A stretch of DNA of 64,000 bases from contig NZ_JAQBOC010000007.1 in the NCBI RefSeq assembly GCF_028288225.1, forward strand, positions 87,020-151,019, given 5' to 3'. Each line of letters begins with the position of its first letter. Within the stretch, counting starts at the first letter, position 1. Positions 45,772 through 54,865 of the stretch are shown here, one piece after another. The translations under genes and the position numbers were made by a program. The notes under the pieces are model-generated. The model saw only the letters and a list, made by a program, of their open reading frames with translations, did not search any database and was not told the origin of the DNA. The DNA is from Mucilaginibacter sp. GTDB lineage: Bacteria > Bacteroidota > Bacteroidia > Sphingobacteriales > Sphingobacteriaceae.

Positions 45772-47940
45772 ATGGTAATTAAAAGAACCAAATTATTGTT
45801 AGCGGGAATTGTTTCAACTGCAATTTTAACTTCAGCAATGTATCTCGCGCAACGGGAGTATGCTGACTGGAAGATTTATGGTGGCAACGGCAACAATAAC
45901 AAATATTCGGATCTTAAACAGGTCGACACAACGAACGTTAATCAGCTAAAGGTCGCCTGGGTGTACCATTCCGAAAACGAGGACCGATCTAAATATGGCC
46001 CGATGGAAAGTAACCCGATCATCGTGAATAATACTTTGTTTGGTGTGTCTCCGCGTCTCAAGCTTTTCGCCATTGATGCTGCTACCGGCAAAGAAAAATG
46101 GCATTTCGATCCTGCCGATACCGGTGGCAATAAAACATGGGCCAGAAAGAGTATCAATATGAACAGGGGTGTAGCCTACTGGGCAGATGGAGATGACAGG
46201 CGGATAATTTATACAGTTGGTCCAATTGCGTTCGCTGTAAATGCAGAAACAGGTAAACTTATTCCCAGTTTCGGAGTAAACGGTGGCGTGGATCTGAGGA
46301 TGGGGCTTGGCAGAGACCCAAAGGGTGTGTCCATTTCGCCGACTTCGCCAGTGATTATCTACAAAAACCTGTTCATCACCAGTGGTTTGGTAAGTGAAAC
46401 AACGCCCGGGCATATCCGCGGCTTTGATGTAAGAACAGGAAAGCAAAAGTGGATCTTTCACACCATTCCATACCCGGGAGAAGCTGGATATTCGACCTGG
46501 GATGATAAAACTGCATACAAGCGAATGGGATCAACCAATGCCTGGGCAGGATTTAGCCTTGATAGTAAAAGAGGACTCATATTTGCCGGGGTAGGTAGCC
46601 CTACAAATGACTTTTATGGCGGAGATCGTTGGGGAAAAGGCTTATTTGGAAACTGTCTGCTGGCGCTGGACGCAGCCACAGGAAAACTGAAATGGCATTT
46701 TCAAACAGTGCATCATGATGTATGGGATATGGATATATCCAGCACACCGGTTCTTGTCACTATTCCGAGGAACGGAAAGCAAATCGATGCCGTTGTGCAA
46801 ACGACCAAATCCGGTTTTGTTTTTGTTTTTGATCGCGCAACCGGGAAACCTCTTTTTCCAATAATAGAGAGACCTGTCCCGACAAATAACGCAGCGTTAG
46901 GGGAGAAATTAAATGCGACGCAACCGTTTCCTGTTTTACCTAAACCTTTTGTAAGACAGATCATGACCGAAAAGGATTTGAACTCGGTAGTTGGTGATTC
47001 CTCTTACCAGGATGTAAAAAGGCGTTTTAAAACTTACCGGTCGCAGGGGATTTTTACGCCGCCAACAGAAAAAGGAACTATCATTTTACCCGGATATGAC
47101 GGCGGGGGTGAGTGGGGCGGTCCGGCTGTTGATCCGGAAACAAACATACTTTATGTAAATGCAAATGAAATGGCCTGGGTATTAAACCTGGTCAAAGAAA
47201 AGTCGGATAATAAAAAATCGATGTCCAATCTCCAGGCAGGTGTGGTGCTGTACCACAAAAATTGTATGGGATGTCATGGGCCGGAACGTTTGGGTTCCGG
47301 AGATTATCCATCATTGATGGGTGTGGAGAAGAAATATAGATTTGCCCAATTCAGCGAACTGTTATCTACCGGGCGAAGGATGATGCCCGGATTTGCTCAG
47401 CTAAGTAAAGCTGAAAAAACGGCTATTGGCTCATTTGTTTTGAATTTGAAATCCGAACAGGAGAAACTCTATACAGGAACTGCGATCAAAAATAATAATA
47501 AATCACGGCCTTCATATAGCTTTACCGGCTACAACAAATTCCTTACTAAAGAAGGTTATCCTGCCCTTAGCCCGCCCTGGGGTACCATCAGTGCAATTGA
47601 TCTTAACACCGGAAAATATCAATGGCAGGTACCATTCGGAGAGTTTGAAGAATTGAAGAAGAAAGGAGTCCCTGCCACCGGGCGTGAGAATTATGGTGGT
47701 CCAGTGGTAACAGCCGGTGGGTTGATCTTCATCGGTGCATCGGCTGATGGCAAGTTTAGGGCGATAAATAAGAAAACCGGGAAAACTGTATGGGAAACAG
47801 AACTTCCTGCGCCCGGAGTTGCTACGCCAGCTGTTTATGAAGTTGATGGTAAACAGTATATTGTAATTGCCTGCGGCGGGTCAAAATGGGGTGGCAAATC
47901 AAGTGATGCATATGTTGCCTTTACCTTGCCTGATAAATGA
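45772..47940 (+). CDS. PQQ-dependent dehydrogenase with cytochrome c domain
   Basis: ATG 45772 (722 residues) is chosen over an upstream ATG at 45745. A signal anchor at about 8-24, then a quinoprotein propeller with repeated tryptophan-docking motifs (DAATGKEKWHFD, DVRTGKQKWIF, DAATGKLKWHFQ, DLNTGKYQWQV). A cytochrome c domain is inserted late: CMGCH at 498-502 with a likely axial Met in MMPGF, before the last propeller repeats. It resembles bacterial glucose/polyol dehydrogenases that oxidise sugars in the periplasm and pass electrons through the heme. It lies between two paralogous exported epimerases, which suggests a shared sugar pathway. Confidence 0.9.
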   Translation: MVIKRTKLLLAGIVSTAILTSAMYLAQREYADWKIYGGNGNNNKYSDLKQVDTTNVNQLKVAWVYHSENEDRSKYGPMESNPIIVNNTLFGVSPRLKLFAIDAATGKEKWHFDPADTGGNKTWARKSINMNRGVAYWADGDDRRIIYTVGPIAFAVNAETGKLIPSFGVNGGVDLRMGLGRDPKGVSISPTSPVIIYKNLFITSGLVSETTPGHIRGFDVRTGKQKWIFHTIPYPGEAGYSTWDDKTAYKRMGSTNAWAGFSLDSKRGLIFAGVGSPTNDFYGGDRWGKGLFGNCLLALDAATGKLKWHFQTVHHDVWDMDISSTPVLVTIPRNGKQIDAVVQTTKSGFVFVFDRATGKPLFPIIERPVPTNNAALGEKLNATQPFPVLPKPFVRQIMTEKDLNSVVGDSSYQDVKRRFKTYRSQGIFTPPTEKGTIILPGYDGGGEWGGPAVDPETNILYVNANEMAWVLNLVKEKSDNKKSMSNLQAGVVLYHKNCMGCHGPERLGSGDYPSLMGVEKKYRFAQFSELLSTGRRMMPGFAQLSKAEKTAIGSFVLNLKSEQEKLYTGTAIKNNNKSRPSYSFTGYNKFLTKEGYPALSPPWGTISAIDLNTGKYQWQVPFGEFEELKKKGVPATGRENYGGPVVTAGGLIFIGASADGKFRAINKKTGKTVWETELPAPGVATPAVYEVDGKQYIVIACGGSKWGGKSSDAYVAFTLPDK

Positions 47941-48036
47941 ATAAATTCAATAAACAAGGATATCAAATAAGCTGTTGCGTACCTCTGTGATTGGACGGGT
48001 AATGGCTGTTTTAACTATAATTATTAAATCAAATTC

Positions 48037-48885
48037 ATGAAAAGAAATATCAAATTCATTCCATTTTTAGTTTTGTTTGCAGCAGCTATAATGGCTTTCA
48101 GGTTTCAACCGGTTACTGCGGATAAACCAGGCAATCCATTTTCATCTGCCGGTTTTAAAATGGGCGTTGCATTATATTCATTTAACCACCATTCATTTAA
48201 AAAGTCGCTGGATATGGCAGACAGTTGTGGTGTAAAATATATCGAGGGGTTTTCTTTTCACAAATTGGGTGAGGGTTTTGGAGATATTACCATGGATGGC
48301 CTGGATAAAAAGAGCGTCGCTTTAATGAAGACAATGCTTCATGAAAAACGCCTGGTAATGGCGTCTATGTATGCAGGCGGATCTGATAACAGGGAAGGCT
48401 GGAAAAAATATTTTGAGCTTGCCCATGAACTCAATCTGCAATACCTGGTGTGCGAGCCAGGTAGAAGACAATGGGACATGATTGATAGCCTGGCGGGAGT
48501 TTATCATATAAAAATAGCCATCCATGATCATATAAAACCAAGCCCCTACTGGCATCCGGATTCTGTGCTGGCCATTGCTAAAGGACATCCGAATATTGGT
48601 GCCTGCGCAGATATAGGACATTGGACAAACAGCGGACTTGATCCGGTTAAGTGTCTTAAGATTTTAGAAGGCCACATTATAGGCATGCACCTAAAAGACG
48701 TTGATCAGGCACATAACGACGTAATTCCCGGCAAAGGAATTATTGATTTTGCTGGTATAGTAAAGGAATTAAAACGTCAGCGTTTCAATGGTATAATAGA
48801 AGTGGAGTGTGAACACAATATGGATAATAATTTGAAGGATGTGAAAGCTGCGGTTGATTACGCCAACCAGCTAGCCGCTAAATAA
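48037..48885 (+). CDS. Secreted sugar phosphate isomerase/epimerase-like TIM-barrel protein
   Basis: 282 residues; a signal peptide at about 5-22 (FIPFLVLFAAAIMAF), then the barrel with EGFSF, CEPGR, AIHDHI, GACADIGHW and GMHLKDV, and EVECEH near the C-terminus. Paralogue of the 44.6 kb protein with the same metal-site order. It follows the PQQ dehydrogenase gene by 96 bases on the same strand, probably in the same operon. Confidence 0.85.
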   Translation: MKRNIKFIPFLVLFAAAIMAFRFQPVTADKPGNPFSSAGFKMGVALYSFNHHSFKKSLDMADSCGVKYIEGFSFHKLGEGFGDITMDGLDKKSVALMKTMLHEKRLVMASMYAGGSDNREGWKKYFELAHELNLQYLVCEPGRRQWDMIDSLAGVYHIKIAIHDHIKPSPYWHPDSVLAIAKGHPNIGACADIGHWTNSGLDPVKCLKILEGHIIGMHLKDVDQAHNDVIPGKGIIDFAGIVKELKRQRFNGIIEVECEHNMDNNLKDVKAAVDYANQLAAK

Positions 48886-48951
48886 ATATTTTTAAAGTTT
48901 TTTTGACAGGTCGTCCGATAACTATCATAAATCTTCTAAAAAGCCTTCATC

Positions 48952-49009
48952 GGGTACAATTCAAATTCATCCTGCTGGCCGCCCAGCAGGATGAATTTGA
49001 ATTGCACCC
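48952..49009. repeat. Long near-perfect hairpin after the epimerase operon
   Basis: 48957-48978 (CAATTCAAATTCATCCTGCTGG) and 48983-49004 are perfect inverted copies around a 4-base loop. The stem can extend about 5 more pairs with mismatches. No T run follows, so it may be a processing or stop hairpin, or a cruciform. It is the only notable item in 48886-49157. Confidence 0.75.
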
Positions 49010-49157
49010 CCTTGATTTATTGGAACAGATTTCCATAAATTAACCCGTTTTACCGGTTTTATTTTTGGATTAATCCTTTTTGCCGCATGGGTTTCCGGAA
49101 AGCAACAAAAAAACCGTATGCCCAACATGCGTTGAACATACGGTAAATCAAATTGTA

Positions 49158-49182
49158 CGCAGAGCAGGATTCGAATCGCCCT
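49158..49182 (-). repeat. Fragment of a tRNA 3' end
   Basis: Read on the minus strand: GGGCGATTCGAATCCTGCTC then TGCG, which looks like a T arm and 3' acceptor strand of another tRNA with no 5' half. It begins about 11 bases after the tRNA-Gln 3' end, echoing the tRNA-Pro case. Confidence 0.5.
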
Positions 49183-49192
49183 TTAAATTTTG

Positions 49193-49263
49193 TTCCCTTA
49201 CATGGACTCGAACCACGATTGTCTGAACCAGAATCAGAAGTGCTACCATTACACCATAAGGGA
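49193..49263 (-). tRNA. tRNA-Gln (anticodon CTG)
   Basis: Minus strand. Acceptor TCCCTTA pairs with TAAGGGA, discriminator A. The anticodon stem TCTGA/TCAGA closes loop TTCTGGT with anticodon CTG. D loop AATGGTAGCA and T loop TTCGAGT are standard. A TATATTTG -7 box (49301-49308, minus strand) lies about 38 bases upstream. Confidence 0.92.
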
Positions 49264-49329
49264 ATTTAAATAACTGACGGGCAGGTATGGCCCAACGGTG
49301 CAAATATATAAATAATGCTATTTATTTGA

Positions 49330-49752
49330 TTACTGCCGGGATCCGATTTTTAAATAAGCGGTCTTTAACAGTTTCAATGCGTAATCAGCATCACCAAAAT
49401 TCCTGATATAAAAGCTGATCCAGCCGGAATTTCTAAAGGTATGATGATCCGATACTCTGCCTTCTGAAAGGTATTGCTCTTTTATTTTAAGGCTAAGTAG
49501 CATGTCCAGCAGTCCATTACTATGGATATGCCCCATTTCTTTCCCTTTATAATTAAACTGGGTGCCGCCATACTTGTGAAGAATTTTAGTTGTTCCGGGC
49601 CATGTTAAAACTTCGGCTTCGATATCGTCCAGGCACCGCGGAACCAACGAAGAGCTTACCAATGCCCATAACCTAAGCTGTGCGTCAAACAGGTGAGGCA
49701 ACAATGGTACAACTTTTAAAAAGCCCAAATATTTTATGATAAACGGAAACAC
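49330..49752 (-). CDS. DUF5519 (luciferase-like domain) protein
   Basis: 140 residues, no signal peptide. The block GKEMGHIHSNGLLDMLLS (His at GHIH, then G and D) and SDHHTFRNSGWISFYI match the short luciferase-domain family (DUF5519), whose biochemical role is unknown. It follows the SRPBCC gene with a 1-base gap, in one operon probably controlled by the GbsR-type regulator upstream. Confidence 0.6.
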   Translation of the reverse strand: MFPFIIKYLGFLKVVPLLPHLFDAQLRLWALVSSSLVPRCLDDIEAEVLTWPGTTKILHKYGGTQFNYKGKEMGHIHSNGLLDMLLSLKIKEQYLSEGRVSDHHTFRNSGWISFYIRNFGDADYALKLLKTAYLKIGSRQ

Positions 49753-49753
49753 G

Positions 49754-50662
49754 TCAGTTATTTTCGCTGAGTTCTTTTATGTGTTCCATTACCCTTAAGT
49801 GTACATTACGGGTTATGCTTTCGGCCCAGATATCATAATACCAGGTTGGGAAAACATAGAGTTTGTACCAGCTGTTGCCAACAAGGGTTGTGGTACCATT
49901 GCCATTATCTTTTAATAAAAACTGTCCGCGGATAATATCAATATGATTCATAATTTCGGGATCACGGGGCTGGTGGGTAACATCAAATGTAAGGTTTACG
50001 CCCGGCTCATAGGTAGCTATCCTTTCATCAAACACATAACCATTGCTAAAGATGCATTTACGGCCCGCACCTTTATAATAGCCCGTTACCGTTGATTCAA
50101 TGGGGCTTGGCATCCCGATGCGAAACAGCCAGTAGGTATCAGATTGTTTTATTCTTTTAAATGCAACCACATTTTTCCATACTTTATCCGGCGTAGCATT
50201 TACAATAATAGTATCTGATACCATATTTTCATAATGATGTGTTGAAAGCGAATCGGTAATAAAGACAAATAATAGTAGGACTATGATACTTGCGTTTAAT
50301 TTTTGATTGTTCTTTTCAAACATTGTTCGACCCATAAAAGCGCCGAGAATAAGAAACCCGAAAATAAGCGGCGATACAATAAGGAGGCAAATAACCCCTT
50401 CGCTTAAAAACAGAAAGCTGAAAAGGATCGCCAGGAAGGTATTGTAAATAGAGTAGAGGGATAGCTTTCTTCCTGGAAGCTCCAGATCTTTCCAGAACCA
50501 GGCGCTTATTATTCCCATTAAAATTGGAACAATTATAAACTCCGAAAAAATCAAAATACCCGAACTTGTTAATGCGGTATATTTAGTGGTACCGATTGTT
50601 GCTATCGCGAAAATATTGGGAACCAGGAAACCTTTTAGTTTAGGAGTAAGAATTTTGTTCAT
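49754..50662 (-). CDS. Membrane protein with C-terminal SRPBCC (START-like) domain
   Basis: 302 residues. Four to five hydrophobic helices in the first 140 residues, followed by a SRPBCC/polyketide-cyclase-like domain from about 150 (IIVNATPDKVWKNVVAF, which is the typical first strand-helix; GNGTTTLVGNSWYKLYVFP near the end). It probably binds a lipid or hydrophobic ligand at the membrane. In one operon with the downstream DUF5519 gene and close to the GbsR-type gene. Confidence 0.75.
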   Translation of the reverse strand: MNKILTPKLKGFLVPNIFAIATIGTTKYTALTSSGILIFSEFIIVPILMGIISAWFWKDLELPGRKLSLYSIYNTFLAILFSFLFLSEGVICLLIVSPLIFGFLILGAFMGRTMFEKNNQKLNASIIVLLLFVFITDSLSTHHYENMVSDTIIVNATPDKVWKNVVAFKRIKQSDTYWLFRIGMPSPIESTVTGYYKGAGRKCIFSNGYVFDERIATYEPGVNLTFDVTHQPRDPEIMNHIDIIRGQFLLKDNGNGTTTLVGNSWYKLYVFPTWYYDIWAESITRNVHLRVMEHIKELSENN

Positions 50663-50739
50663 TGCTTTAGTTTAAGGTATATTATAATTATCAAAATTGA
50701 ATTTTCAGTAATTATTGAAATAAATTAGCACAAAAAAAT

Positions 50740-51246
50740 CTACTTAAAGATCTTTAAAATTGAACCCCAAAACCAGCTTTCGTCGGCTTTAAGCATGGTT
50801 TCCAATGTTTTGTCAACATTTTTTGCCAGCTTGTTTATATCCGTTACCGATTTATTGAAGGTTTTATATGCAGGGTCCTTAACATCCCCCTTTATTTTTG
50901 ACAGCTCATCCAGGATCTTAATTACCGGGTCGAGCTCCCTTTTTCGGCGCTCTTTGGCAACCTGTCGGGCAATGGTCCAGGTATCTTTTTCGGCAAAAAA
51001 GTATTCCTTGCGTTCGCCGGGTCTATGCTGTTTCTCAACTAATCCCCATCCTATAAGGTCGCGCAGGGTCATGTTGGCATTACCGCGCGAAATACTGAGC
51101 GATTCCATGATCTCTTCGGTAGTTAAGGCATCGGGAGTGATCAGCAACAGGGCATGTACCTGGGCCATAGTACGGTTTATACCCCATTCAGAACCTAGCT
51201 TTCCCCACGCCTCAATAAACTTTTGCTTTGCTTCAGGTAATTCCAT
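50740..51246 (-). CDS. GbsR/MarR-family regulator
   Basis: ATG 51246 (168 residues), MELPEAKQKF, is the usual start of the family; an upstream ATG at 51345 would run through the promoter. The HTH is LTTEEIMESLSISRGNANMT and the wing follows at RPGERKEYFF. GbsR relatives respond to small solutes such as choline or osmotic cues. A -7 box directly at the start codon suggests a leaderless mRNA, with the palindrome at 51270-51294 as its operator. It probably controls the membrane genes that follow. Confidence 0.85.
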   Translation of the reverse strand: MELPEAKQKFIEAWGKLGSEWGINRTMAQVHALLLITPDALTTEEIMESLSISRGNANMTLRDLIGWGLVEKQHRPGERKEYFFAEKDTWTIARQVAKERRKRELDPVIKILDELSKIKGDVKDPAYKTFNKSVTDINKLAKNVDKTLETMLKADESWFWGSILKIFK

Positions 51247-51249
51247 ATA

Positions 51250-51294
51250 CAAATATACTAATGTTACGGAACTTTCAAAATATTGTGAAAGTTT
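51250..51294 (-). promoter_or_regulatory. gbsR-type promoter with overlapping 25-bp palindromic operator
   Basis: On the minus strand TATATTTG (51250-51257) lies 18 bases after a TTG inside the palindrome AACTTTCAAAATATTGTGAA-AGTTT (51270-51294). The palindrome therefore covers the -33 element, a good layout for autorepression. Confidence 0.7.
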
Positions 51295-51364
51295 ATTTTT
51301 CCTCTTTTTGTAACGTTTCCCGGTTTCAGCCGTCAATAAGAACAAAATCGTTACTAACGCAGGC

Positions 51365-51394
51365 TTTGCCTGTTAATGATTTTTTTTACATTTG
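51365..51394 (+). promoter_or_regulatory. Promoter of the Tat-exported epimerase gene
   Basis: TTTG (51365-51368), an 18-base spacer, then TACATTTG (51387-51394): a near-ideal Bacteroidota promoter 50 bases before the ATG at 51445. Confidence 0.7.
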
Positions 51395-51444
51395 ATTACC
51401 AATTATAAACAACCAATTATTCCTTCCTATTAAGTTTAATCAGC

Positions 51445-52380
51445 ATGAAAAAACAAAACGTTTCCAGGCGGCAGTTTATTGGCACCGGGATCCTTGCCGC
51501 AGCAGGTATGGCCCTTGCCTCGAAAGCCTCGTTTGCAAGTTCAATTTTTGAAGATGGCAAACCCAATTCAATGATCAATGGTGTGCAGATAGGGGTTATT
51601 ACCTACTCATTCAGAAGCATGCCCGGCAGTGCCGAACAATTATTACAATACTGCAAAGATTGCAACATTAACGCGATTGAAATGATGGGTGATGCCGCCG
51701 AAGCATATGCCGGTGCACCAAAGTGGGACCACAGTGCAGATTCTGCAGCTAAAATTGCCGACTGGCGCATGAATGCCCCAATGGATAAATTTATTGAGCT
51801 GCGCAAAATGTATAATGATGCGGGCGTGAAGATATATGCCTGGAAGCCAAATGCATTGGGTGCAAAAAATACGGATGCCGAAATTAACTATGCCTTTAAC
51901 GCCGGCAAAGCACTTGGCTGTAACCATGTTACCGTTGAGCTGCCAGAGGATGATGAGCTAACTCAACGCCTGGGCGATAAAGCCGCCGAGCACAAAATGT
52001 ATGTCGGCTATCATGCCCACACCCAAGCAACGCCTACCTTATGGGATACTGCATTAAGGCAGTCGGATTACAACGCTATTAACCTGGATATTGGGCATTA
52101 CGTGGCTGGCACCAGCAGCAGCCCTGTTGATTTTATCCTTAAAAATAGCGACAGGATTGTAAGCATGCATATTAAAGACCGCAAGTTTCATGATGGCGCT
52201 AATATGCCATGGGGACAGGGCGATACCCCGATTAAAGAAGTACTGGCATTAATGAAAAAGAAAAAATACAAATTTCCGGCAACAATAGAGCTTGAGTATA
52301 AAATACCTGAAGGCTCCGATGCTGTTAAGGAAGTTATAAAATGCCGTGCATATGCGCAAAATGCATTGAGCATCGCTTAA
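51445..52380 (+). CDS. Tat-exported sugar phosphate isomerase/epimerase
   Basis: 311 residues. A twin-arginine signal (VSRRQFIGTG followed by a hydrophobic Ala/Met stretch) indicates folded export. The TIM barrel has likely metal ligands in VTVELPED, YHAHTQ, LDIGHY and MHIKDR, and IELEY near the end. It is a more distant relative of the two proteins at 44.6 and 48.0 kb. Monocistronic with its own promoter. The substrate is unknown; homologues are often tied to inositol- or keto-sugar catabolism. Confidence 0.88.
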   Translation: MKKQNVSRRQFIGTGILAAAGMALASKASFASSIFEDGKPNSMINGVQIGVITYSFRSMPGSAEQLLQYCKDCNINAIEMMGDAAEAYAGAPKWDHSADSAAKIADWRMNAPMDKFIELRKMYNDAGVKIYAWKPNALGAKNTDAEINYAFNAGKALGCNHVTVELPEDDELTQRLGDKAAEHKMYVGYHAHTQATPTLWDTALRQSDYNAINLDIGHYVAGTSSSPVDFILKNSDRIVSMHIKDRKFHDGANMPWGQGDTPIKEVLALMKKKKYKFPATIELEYKIPEGSDAVKEVIKCRAYAQNALSIA

Positions 52381-52449
52381 AAATTGACTTCATGCCGGCA
52401 GGTTTAGATTTGACAGCTTTTTAAAGGTTGTCAAATCTCACCCGTATAG

Positions 52450-52483
52450 TTGCTTTTTATGCCAAACGCATTTATTATATTTG
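52450..52483 (+). promoter_or_regulatory. Promoter of the GlxA-type regulator gene
   Basis: TTG (52450-52452), a 23-base spacer, TATATTTG (52476-52483); 17 bases before the ATG. Confidence 0.65.
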
Positions 52484-52500
52484 AGTTACTTTTATAAGCC

Positions 52501-53511
52501 ATGAAAGAAATTGCGATATTAATACATGAAGATGCCGTGTTTTCCACGGTTTCGGGGGCAATGGATATGCTGATACATACCAACCGTCTTTTTCATGAAT
52601 CGGGCAAACCGCTTCCTTTTAAAATAATGCTGGTTGGTGAAAAGGCAGAAAACCAATTTTTGCGGAACCCCGAGCCTTACGTTGGTTATAGCTCAATTAC
52701 TGATCTGAAAAACCCCGGACTTATTATCGTCCCCGCATTTTATGGCGACCGCGGCGTTATCCCGCAAAAGCATCAAACGCTTATTAACTGGGTGACCGAC
52801 ATGAATAAAAAGGGGACTGAAGTGGCCAGTTTATGTTCGGGCAGTTATTTTTTGGCCGAAGCCGGTTTGCTGAACGGACGGTCATGTACCTCGCATTGGT
52901 TTGATAAGGAAGACATTATGAGCAGGTACCCCGATGTGAATTTTTTATCAGATATGGTAATAACTGATGACAGGGGCATTTATACCAGCGGCGGGGCATT
53001 CTCATCCTTAAACCTGGTACTGTATCTTATCGACAAATTTTGCGGTAGGGAAGTTGGGATCTGGGCAAGTAAAATGTTCAGCCTTGATATGGACCGCACC
53101 AGCCAATCGCATTTCGCGGTGTTTAAAGGGCAGCACCAGCATAATGATGATGACATATTGAAGGCCCAGCACTACATTGAACAAAACCACCACCAACAGC
53201 TAAACATTGATGAAATTGCTGATCATACCAATATGAGCAAGCGCAATTTTATAAGGCGCTTTAAAAAAGCCACGCAAAACACCCCTTTTGAATACTTGCA
53301 AAGGGTTAAAATTGAGTCGGCAAAAAAGGCGCTGGAAAAGGGTGCACAAAATATTAATTTATTGATGTATGACGCCGGCTACAACGATATAAAAACCTTT
53401 CGCGAAGTGTTTAAGAAGATTACCGGCCTTACCCCGCAGGACTACCGGAAAAAATATAGCAGGGATATACCAGCGCTGGACGGAGTAGACATTTACCATT
53501 CCGTAAATTAA
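52501..53511 (+). CDS. GlxA-family regulator (DJ-1/PfpI domain plus AraC helix-turn-helix)
   Basis: 336 residues. The first 190 residues form a DJ-1/PfpI-like class I amidotransferase fold with the nucleophile elbow SLCSGSYFLAEAGLLNGRSC and TSHW after it. The C-terminal part has AraC HTH motifs (LNIDEIADHTNMSKRNFIRR and INLLMYDAGYNDIKTFREVF, ending TPQDYRKKY). These proteins regulate genes in response to metabolites; the target is unknown. Monocistronic. Confidence 0.9.
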   Translation: MKEIAILIHEDAVFSTVSGAMDMLIHTNRLFHESGKPLPFKIMLVGEKAENQFLRNPEPYVGYSSITDLKNPGLIIVPAFYGDRGVIPQKHQTLINWVTDMNKKGTEVASLCSGSYFLAEAGLLNGRSCTSHWFDKEDIMSRYPDVNFLSDMVITDDRGIYTSGGAFSSLNLVLYLIDKFCGREVGIWASKMFSLDMDRTSQSHFAVFKGQHQHNDDDILKAQHYIEQNHHQQLNIDEIADHTNMSKRNFIRRFKKATQNTPFEYLQRVKIESAKKALEKGAQNINLLMYDAGYNDIKTFREVFKKITGLTPQDYRKKYSRDIPALDGVDIYHSVN

Positions 53512-53589
53512 AAAAGAAGAGCTCCTGATGGGCAGGAACTCATTCTAACCAATTATAAACCTAAATTATGATGAGAGAGATACAGGGGA

Positions 53590-53662
53590 CGGGATCGAAC
53601 CATCAAGTGCTGCCGACCAGCTCCCCGTGTTGTATTGGATAGATCCTATCATCTGCTCCGGG
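53590..53662 (-). other. tRNA-like relic lacking an anticodon arm
   Basis: Minus strand: a D-arm-like GGAGCTGGTCGGCAGC is followed almost directly by a perfect T arm (GATGG-TTCGATC-CCGTC) with no anticodon arm between, and no matching acceptor. Either a decayed tRNA or a chance fold. Confidence 0.3.
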
Positions 53663-53761
53663 ACAAATATAGAAAAATAAATTAATTACTACAAGTTCTA
53701 TAGATTTAATATAATATTATTCCATTTGCTTTTTATAGTTACTGAGCGTGATTCAATTATA

Positions 53762-54775
53762 CTAATTAACATTATTACTGAATTCGGTATCACTTGTATT
53801 TTCAAAAATTTCATGTAGTTTTTGTTGCAGCAATTTTTTATTTGGCAGAAAGGTTTGGTATTCTGCAACCATTGCGGATGAAAGATTTCTGCTTAATGCA
53901 TATTCTACTACTTCATTGTCTTTATTTTTGCAGAGTAATATACCAATAGATGGATTTTCGCGTTTCTTTTTTACATCACGGTCTAAAGCTTCAAGGTAAA
54001 AGTTTAACTGTCCTAAATGTTCAGGTTTAAATTTCGTTGTTTTCAACTCAAAAGCGATTAAGCACTGTAAGCTACGATGGTAGAATAACAGATCAATCAT
54101 AAAATCACTATTGCCAACCTGTATCCTATATTCTTCACTCATAAATAAAAAATCCTTACCTAACTCCAATATAAAGCTCTTCATTTGGGCAACCAATGCC
54201 TTTTGTAATTGACTTTCGTTATGTAATTCGGGTAAATTTAAAAATTCAAAAACATAGCTATCCTTAAAGGTATTTGAAATATCAGGCTCAAATTCTCTCA
54301 TCACTGCCGGGAGTTTTTCATTGCCGATCATTATTCTTTCGAATACTCCACTATCAATTTGCCTCTCCAACTCTCTTGAACTATATTTTTCTTTGGCACA
54401 TATCCGCAGATAGAATTCCTTTTCTTCAATCGATTTAGCCCGGCTTAAAATAGTAAGATTATTAGTCCAACTGATTTCTCTCAGCAGTGCCGAGAGTTCT
54501 TGATGATTTTTATATGTATCGTAGAACTGCTTCATCCGCCACAAGTTTTTGTCTGAAAATCCTTTGATTTCAGGTTCAGTTTGTTCAATGAAAAACGCAA
54601 GCTTTTTAACAATCGATTTGCCCCATTTTTCTGTTTCTATTCTTTTACTTATATACTCTCCAACTTGCCAGTACAAATCTATAAGCGCTACATTTATCAC
54701 TTTAAAAGCCGCAAGCCTGGATTGTTTAATAAGACTAATAACCTCTGAAAATCGTTTTTCTAAAGCCATATACAA
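53762..54775 (-). CDS. YhcG-type PD-(D/E)xK nuclease-domain protein (DUF1016)
   Basis: 337 residues. An N-terminal helical DUF1016 domain (YWQVGEYISKR, WRMKQFYDTYKN) and a C-terminal nuclease domain with FMIDLLFYHR (Asp228) and AFELKTTKFKPEHLGQLNFY (Glu243, Lys245), matching the YhcG family. Members occur near restriction-modification and other mobile genes; the exact role is unclear. Start ATG 54775 or 54769. It stands alone next to an APC permease. An opposite-strand frame at 54549-54785 is a shadow. Confidence 0.85.
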   Translation of the reverse strand: MYMALEKRFSEVISLIKQSRLAAFKVINVALIDLYWQVGEYISKRIETEKWGKSIVKKLAFFIEQTEPEIKGFSDKNLWRMKQFYDTYKNHQELSALLREISWTNNLTILSRAKSIEEKEFYLRICAKEKYSSRELERQIDSGVFERIMIGNEKLPAVMREFEPDISNTFKDSYVFEFLNLPELHNESQLQKALVAQMKSFILELGKDFLFMSEEYRIQVGNSDFMIDLLFYHRSLQCLIAFELKTTKFKPEHLGQLNFYLEALDRDVKKKRENPSIGILLCKNKDNEVVEYALSRNLSSAMVAEYQTFLPNKKLLQQKLHEIFENTSDTEFSNNVN

Positions 54776-54865
54776 TAGTACGTAAAAATTAAATCAACCT
54801 GATAAAGCCTTGAAATCATATAATTAGAGAAACCCACTACGTACTGAGGCATGAACTTTTTGCGC

